From: Rudaea sp.
Lineage (GTDB): Bacteria > Pseudomonadota > Gammaproteobacteria > Xanthomonadales > Rhodanobacteraceae
Direction of reading: 5' to 3'
Assembly: GCA_025934455.1 (NCBI GenBank)
Contig: JAICYA010000017.1
Span: 1 to 12,620 of the forward strand
Length of the DNA: 12,620 bases
Of this stretch, positions 9,880 to 12,620 are shown piece by piece. A program made the translations under genes and the position numbers. The stretch's first letter is position 1, and every line of letters starts with the position of its first letter. Below the pieces are notes generated by a model that saw only the letters and a list, made by a program, of their open reading frames with translations, was not told the origin of the DNA and searched no databases.

Positions 9880-10003
9880 TTGCACGGGCACACGCCGCGG
9901 CAATTGCTGTGCCCAACCGGTTTTCGAGTCCTATAGCGACCCAAGCACTGACGCAAATTGCGGCTTTTCCGTCTGCCGACTTTGCTCGTCGCAACACCAG
10001 AAA

Positions 10004-10228
10004 TTAGTCTCCCCTGACGTACTCGACCAAATCCTCGATCCTGCAGTCGAAGTAGGCGCAGAGCCTATCCAGGTTATCGGTCTGCACGTTTGTGCCGTGC
10101 TTGTTCATCAACTTCGAAATCGTCATGCGGTTGATCCCCGTGGCTTGAGAAATCTCAAGCAAGGTGATCCTTCGGCGTTCCTTGAACTCCTTGTCCGCTA
10201 TACGTTCCGCGAGCTTGTATCTAAGCAT
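10004..10228 (-). CDS. Small XRE/Cro-type HTH transcriptional regulator
   Basis: The 74-residue protein is essentially a single Cro/CI-type helix-turn-helix domain. ITLLEISQATGINRMTISKL (about 21-40) is the HTH, with the recognition helix starting near NRMTISKL, and the C-terminal NLDRLCAYFDCRIEDLVEY is the helix pair typical of the short YozG-like/HTH_26 group. There is no extra oligomerisation or peptidase domain, so this is not a LexA-like CI repressor. The ATG at 10228 has GGAA about 9 nt upstream. It is divergent from the excisionase-integrase pair with a 135-nt control region. The simplest role is repression of the rightward promoter and autoregulation (inference). The family call is firm; the target is inferred. 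Confidence 0.82.
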   Translation of the reverse strand: MLRYKLAERIADKEFKERRRITLLEISQATGINRMTISKLMNKHGTNVQTDNLDRLCAYFDCRIEDLVEYVRGD

Positions 10229-10229
10229 T

Positions 10230-10256
10230 TGATTATTCCGTTACTCGCGTGATTAA
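10230..10256. promoter_or_regulatory. Two TGATTA half-match sites near the regulator start
   Basis: TGATTAT (10230-10236) and TGATTAA (10250-10256) are one-base variants of the TGATCA repeats on the other side of this divergent region. They could be lower-affinity autoregulatory operators. The region is AT-rich, so chance is possible. Confidence 0.25.
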
Positions 10257-10272
10257 TACAGCTATCAGAAAT

Positions 10273-10302
10273 TTGGCGTAATTAGCAAACGTGTGCTATA
10301 GT
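10273..10302 (+). promoter_or_regulatory. Rightward promoter of the excisionase-integrase genes
   Basis: TTGGCG (10273-10278, 4 of 6 matches) and TATAGT (10297-10302, 5 of 6) are separated by 18 bases. The start would be near 10308, giving a leader of about 56 nt to the ATG at 10364. The first TGATCA overlaps the last base of the -10, an ideal place for repression. Confidence 0.55.
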
Positions 10303-10330
10303 GATCATCGAGTGATCATCCAAATGATCA
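10302..10330. promoter_or_regulatory. Three TGATCA palindromes, candidate operator array
   Basis: TGATCA, each followed by T, occurs at 10302-10307, 10313-10318 and 10325-10330, with steps of 11 and 12 bases. Each unit is a perfect palindrome, so each could bind a dimer, and the steps put them on about the same helical face. They lie across the start and early leader of the rightward promoter. The XRE regulator encoded next door is the likely ligand. Confidence 0.6.
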
Positions 10331-10363
10331 TTAGATGCCAATCACAAGCAACGGAGCATGCAA

Positions 10364-10639
10364 ATGAGCCAGACGTACCTTACCACGGATCAGTTGGCCG
10401 AACGCATCCACTACGACGCGCGCACGATCCGCACGCGCCTGAAGGACGTCGTCCTTCTCGAAGGCGTCCACTACATCCGCCCGTTTGGCGGTCGCAAGCT
10501 TCTTTTTATCTGGGAAGCGATCCAGCGCGACATCGGTACGGCATCCGCTGACCGCGCTCCCCTCGTGCCGATGGCCAATGGCGACGTCGCGGGATCGACG
10601 CGCAGCGTGGTCGTCAATGGGAGCTTCGGCCATGGGTAA
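10364..10639 (+). CDS. Excisionase/AlpA-like HTH protein
   Basis: This 91-residue protein has an N-terminal winged-helix HTH of the MerR/excisionase type. YLTTDQLAERIHYDARTIRT (about 5-24) forms the HTH, followed by a beta-wing with GVHYIRPFGGRKLLFIW and an aromatic-basic end. The C-terminal third (about 60-91) is low-complexity and carries no recognisable domain. Start: GGAG at 10353-10356 is 7 nt before the ATG at 10364, while the ATG at 10358 is too close to it. Its stop overlaps the integrase start by 8 nt, typical of a recombination directionality factor translated with its integrase. It may instead be a transcriptional activator of the AlpA kind. Function is inferred from fold and position. 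Confidence 0.72.
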   Translation: MSQTYLTTDQLAERIHYDARTIRTRLKDVVLLEGVHYIRPFGGRKLLFIWEAIQRDIGTASADRAPLVPMANGDVAGSTRSVVVNGSFGHG

Positions 10640-11930
10640 GGTTCGCACGCGTTCTGACAACCAGATGCTGTTTCTCGATTTCTACTACCGCGGCATCCGC
10701 TGCCGCGAACAGACCGCCCTGCCCGACACGGTGGACAACCGCCGCAAAGTGCAGACGCTGCTCAACCGGATCGAAAAGGAAATCGCGCAAGGGACGTTCG
10801 ACTACGCGGTGACATTTCCGAGCAGCCCGCGCGCGTCGCAGTTCGCGGCTTCCGTTGCGCCGTCCTCGCCCGTCACCGCGAATACACCGGCATCCAATGC
10901 GCCGCTTTTCGCGGAATTCGCAGATCAGTGGAATACGGAAATGTCGCCACAGTGGCGTCGCTCGCACCGCAAGGCGGTCCGCGACGTGCTCGACCGCAAC
11001 CTGCTGCCCTGCTTTGGCGACCGCCGACTTGGAGAGATCACCAAGGCCGACGTGCTCGCCTTCCGTGCCGAGACCGCCAAGTTGCCCGGCCGCGGCGGTG
11101 CAACGATCGGCAATGCGCGCATCAACAAGATCATGTGCTTCCTGCGGCAGATCCTGAACGAGGCCGCGGATCGCTTCGACCTCAAGCCCGCCTTCCGCGG
11201 CATCAAGCCGCTCAAGCAGAAGAAGACGGACGTGCACCCGTTTTCGCTCGTCGAGGTCAACCGTATCCTCGCCACGGTCCGGCCCGACTACCGCAATTAC
11301 CTGGTCGCTCGCTTCTTCACCGGCATGCGCTCGGGCGAGATCAATGGCCTGGAATGGAAGTACGTCGATCTCGAACACAACCTGATCCTGGTTCGGCAGA
11401 CGATTTCCGGCGGCGAACTCGAAGACGACGCCAAGAACAATTTCTCGATCCGTGATATCCCGATGCTGCCAAACGTGCGCGAGGCCATCGAATCGCAGGC
11501 CAGCATTCGCGATCCGGAAGTGCCGTGGGTGTTTCCCACGCGCGAGGGCGGGCCGATGGATGCGAACAACTTCGCCAACCGCATCTGGTATCCCCTGCTG
11601 CGGTATCTGGAGCTCGACAAGCGGCGTCCTTATCAGACCCGGCACACTGCCGCGACCTTGATGTTGGCCTCCGGTGAAAACCCGGAATGGGTCGCCAAGG
11701 TTCTTGGCCATGCCAATACCGACATGTTGTTCCGGGTGTACTCGCGTTTTGTCCCGAACCTCACGCGCCAGGACGGCCGTGCATTCGCGGGACTCATCAA
11801 CAGCCACGCGGCCGAGCCAAGGGCGGCGCCGAAACTGGACGTCGACTCCCTGGATGCCGAGGCACTACGGCGCGAACTCAAGTCCCTCCTGGCGCGGCAG
11901 TCGCCGCAGGAGGTGCGCGCCCACCGATAG
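10632..11930 (+). CDS. Tyrosine-type site-specific integrase with Arm DNA-binding domain
   Basis: The 432-residue recombinase most likely integrates and excises this element at tRNA-Met. An N-terminal Arm domain of DUF3596 type (about 8-75) is visible: LDFYYRGIRCREQTALPDT, then a helix and IAQGTFDYAVTFPSS. A SAM-like core-binding domain follows (about 98-195), then the catalytic domain (about 205-385). Catalytic residues: Arg233 in FTGMRSGEINGLEW, Arg337-His338 in YQTRHTAATLML, His360 in LGHANT, and nucleophile Tyr370 in RVYSRF. The first residue of the HxxR box is Tyr334, not His. The C-terminal tail (about 390-432) is Ala/Arg-rich. The ATG at 10632 has GGGAG 8 nt upstream and overlaps the excisionase-like gene by 8 nt; a longer frame from 10485 is just that gene's shadow. 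It appears intact and active. Confidence 0.95.
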   Translation: MGKVRTRSDNQMLFLDFYYRGIRCREQTALPDTVDNRRKVQTLLNRIEKEIAQGTFDYAVTFPSSPRASQFAASVAPSSPVTANTPASNAPLFAEFADQWNTEMSPQWRRSHRKAVRDVLDRNLLPCFGDRRLGEITKADVLAFRAETAKLPGRGGATIGNARINKIMCFLRQILNEAADRFDLKPAFRGIKPLKQKKTDVHPFSLVEVNRILATVRPDYRNYLVARFFTGMRSGEINGLEWKYVDLEHNLILVRQTISGGELEDDAKNNFSIRDIPMLPNVREAIESQASIRDPEVPWVFPTREGGPMDANNFANRIWYPLLRYLELDKRRPYQTRHTAATLMLASGENPEWVAKVLGHANTDMLFRVYSRFVPNLTRQDGRAFAGLINSHAAEPRAAPKLDVDSLDAEALRRELKSLLARQSPQEVRAHR

Positions 11931-11970
11931 CGGTTCCCATCCCCGGTTATCTCAGACAAGGAGACGAGCA

Positions 11971-12234
11971 ATGGATTTGATCGGCAGTTACTGCGCCTCA
12001 GGCTTCACGGTCGAAGCCTACTTTCCGGAAAGCGATGCTCCGGATGCGTGGATGATCTGGGTTCTCAAGGACGGCAAGGTCGTAGGCGAGTTCACCACAC
12101 GGATCGCGGTGGACTCGGTCCACGGAATGGACCAGCGGGTGATGGGATTGCTCGAAGCGGCAGCGGAGGCCGCCATCGGAGAGGTCCTGCGCAAGGAGGC
12201 GCAGTCCATGGGGGGATTTGCCGCAGCGGCATAG
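11971..12234 (+). CDS. Hypothetical protein, 87 residues (element cargo)
   Basis: I do not recognise this protein. It is small and acidic with no signal peptide or membrane helix. The first half is probably beta-rich (FTVEAYFPES, DAWMIWVLKDGKVVGEFTTRI) and the second half helical (MDQRVMGLLEAAAEAAIGEVL), an alpha/beta layout of one small domain. The ATG at 11971 has AAGGAG at 11958-11963 with a 7-nt spacer, the strongest ribosome binding site of the window, so translation is likely. It begins 40 nt after the integrase stop, with no terminator seen between, and may be co-transcribed. Codon use looks like that of its neighbours. Confidence 0.7.
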   Translation: MDLIGSYCASGFTVEAYFPESDAPDAWMIWVLKDGKVVGEFTTRIAVDSVHGMDQRVMGLLEAAAEAAIGEVLRKEAQSMGGFAAAA

Positions 12235-12269
12235 CACGGAAGCGGAAGCGGTCCGGGATCAGGACGATC

Positions 12270-12305
12270 ATCCGGCAGGAAGCTGGAATCCGGCAGGGAA
12301 GCCGG
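12270..12305 (+). repeat. Imperfect 18-bp tandem repeat between the two cargo genes
   Basis: ATCCGGCAGG(G)AAGC occurs twice, starting at 12270 and 12288, with the second copy holding one extra G. The second copy includes a CCGGC/GCCGG hairpin (12290-12294, 12301-12305). Confidence 0.5.
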
Positions 12306-12320
12306 CCGGGCCGCATTTTT
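12303..12320 (+). terminator. Possible weak terminator in the cargo spacer
   Basis: A 4-bp stem CGGC/GCCG (12303-12306, 12310-12313) is followed within 3 nt by five T's (12316-12320). The stem is too short for a firm call. It may act with the competing hairpin at 12290-12305. Confidence 0.25.
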
Positions 12321-12343
12321 GTGTAGGAAAACGGGAGGAGACG

Positions 12344-12620
12344 ATGTCGGAAAAGTCTGACAAGGAAAAAGCGGAGCTCGTCTGGGCGGAGGCGCTCGAG
12401 TATCTGACCGCCGAAGGTTGGGCGACTCATGCGGTCGACTCGCAGATCGCCGACCGGCTGTATCGCCAGTGGCTGCGGGATACGGACGCGATATGGGTGA
12501 AGTCCGGCTATCGCGACCGCGATCTGCTGCGCGATGCGATCGAGGAAACGTTCATCCAGCAGTACGGCGAGGAAGGCGGCATGGCCCGCTTCATCCTCTT
12601 CACTGGGCTGCTGGAGATTC
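12344..12620 (+). CDS. Hypothetical protein, N-terminal 92 residues (cut by window edge)
   Basis: I do not recognise this protein. The visible part starts MSEKSDKEKAELVWAEALEY and continues as a charged, probably all-helical segment (WATHAVDSQIADRLYRQWLR, then DRDLLRDAIEETFIQQYGEE), with a more hydrophobic end (MARFILFTGLLEI) at the edge. No signal peptide, HTH or catalytic motif is visible. GGGAGGAG at 12333-12340 just before the ATG at 12344 is a strong ribosome binding site. It is in the same direction as the integrase and the 87-residue gene, 109 nt after the latter, with a repeat and a T-run between. It is island cargo of unknown role, and its length is unknown. Confidence 0.65.
   Translation, partial: MSEKSDKEKAELVWAEALEYLTAEGWATHAVDSQIADRLYRQWLRDTDAIWVKSGYRDRDLLRDAIEETFIQQYGEEGGMARFILFTGLLEI

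Larger units (their letters stand above)
9683..10003. other. Non-coding zone between tRNA and regulator (about 320 bases)
   Basis: No convincing gene is seen. It holds the tRNA terminator (9718-9745), three GTGCCC units in 11-bp steps (9753-9780), two GACCTTGGCA copies 60 bases apart (9810-9819, 9870-9879) with a near-inverted copy at 9844-9853, an inverted GTGCCC at 9886-9891 and a further direct one at 9909-9914. Short open frames here lack ribosome binding sites. The likely role is an att region with recombinase and excisionase binding sites. Confidence 0.5.
9683..12620. mobile_element. Integrase end of an element inserted at tRNA-Met (right end outside window)
   Basis: Immediately after the tRNA the gene style changes. 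There is a 320-base non-coding zone with short repeats, a small XRE regulator, an AlpA/excisionase-like gene, a tyrosine integrase with Arm domain, and unrecognised small genes. The regulator control region (about 10205-10330) is visibly more AT-rich than the housekeeping part to the left. This layout is that of an integrative element or prophage remnant. Boundaries: the left one is inferred to be the tRNA 3' end, the right one is not in the window. No phage structural, conjugation or transposase gene is visible, so the element type cannot be told. Confidence 0.7.

Noticed and set aside
9617..9903. Small minus-strand frames across and after the tRNA
   Set aside because: One runs through the tRNA itself; neither has a ribosome binding site or a recognisable product.
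10614..11807. 397-codon minus-strand frame
   Set aside because: Antisense to the integrase, which has all its catalytic motifs on the plus strand.

Overview
The window is GC-rich, tightly packed chromosomal DNA. Gene content and protein style point to a gammaproteobacterium, most likely Lysobacterales/Xanthomonadales (Rhodanobacteraceae or Xanthomonadaceae). This placement is an inference from high GC, RppH, NudC, AmpE, ErpA and HemJ together, and an elongator tRNA-Met close to the E. coli one. No species can be named.

Region 1 (1-3380, minus strand) reads as one operon behind a good sigma70-type promoter (TTGACG-18-TATAAC at 3380-3351). Its order is a membrane-anchored coiled-coil protein (DUF6776-like), a bactofilin, the A-type Fe-S carrier ErpA, the NADH/NAD-cap pyrophosphatase NudC, and AmpE, which runs off the left edge. 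Gaps are -14, 31, 10 and 9 bases. Divergent from it is hemJ (3445-3867, protoporphyrinogen IX oxidase), followed by a hairpin with a short T-run.

Region 2 (3949-8971, plus strand) is a two-gene signalling unit overlapping by 17 nt. The first gene is an 875-residue protein, Hpt-like/REC-like/REC/GGDEF/EAL, in which every domain except the second REC has lost key catalytic residues. The second is an 803-residue hybrid histidine kinase (membrane hairpin, HisKA, HATPase, pseudo-REC, REC, Hpt) with intact phosphorelay residues. The likely logic is a phosphorelay from the kinase to Asp374 of a catalytically dead, FimX/LapD-like c-di-GMP-responsive effector. rppH (RNA pyrophosphohydrolase) lies convergent on the minus strand and starts at a GTG with a good GGAG.

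Region 3 (9606-end) is an accessory junction. An intact elongator tRNA-Met with CCA is followed by a terminator and about 320 bases of non-coding DNA with short repeats that look like recombinase arm sites. Then come a leftward XRE-type regulator, a divergent promoter region with three TGATCA palindromes, a small excisionase-like HTH gene, and an overlapping tyrosine integrase with an Arm domain. Two unrecognised cargo genes with strong ribosome binding sites follow, the second cut by the right edge. This is the integrase end of an element inserted at the tRNA-Met 3' end. The other end and most of the cargo lie outside the window, so any novel accessory system would begin at about 11971 and continue to the right.
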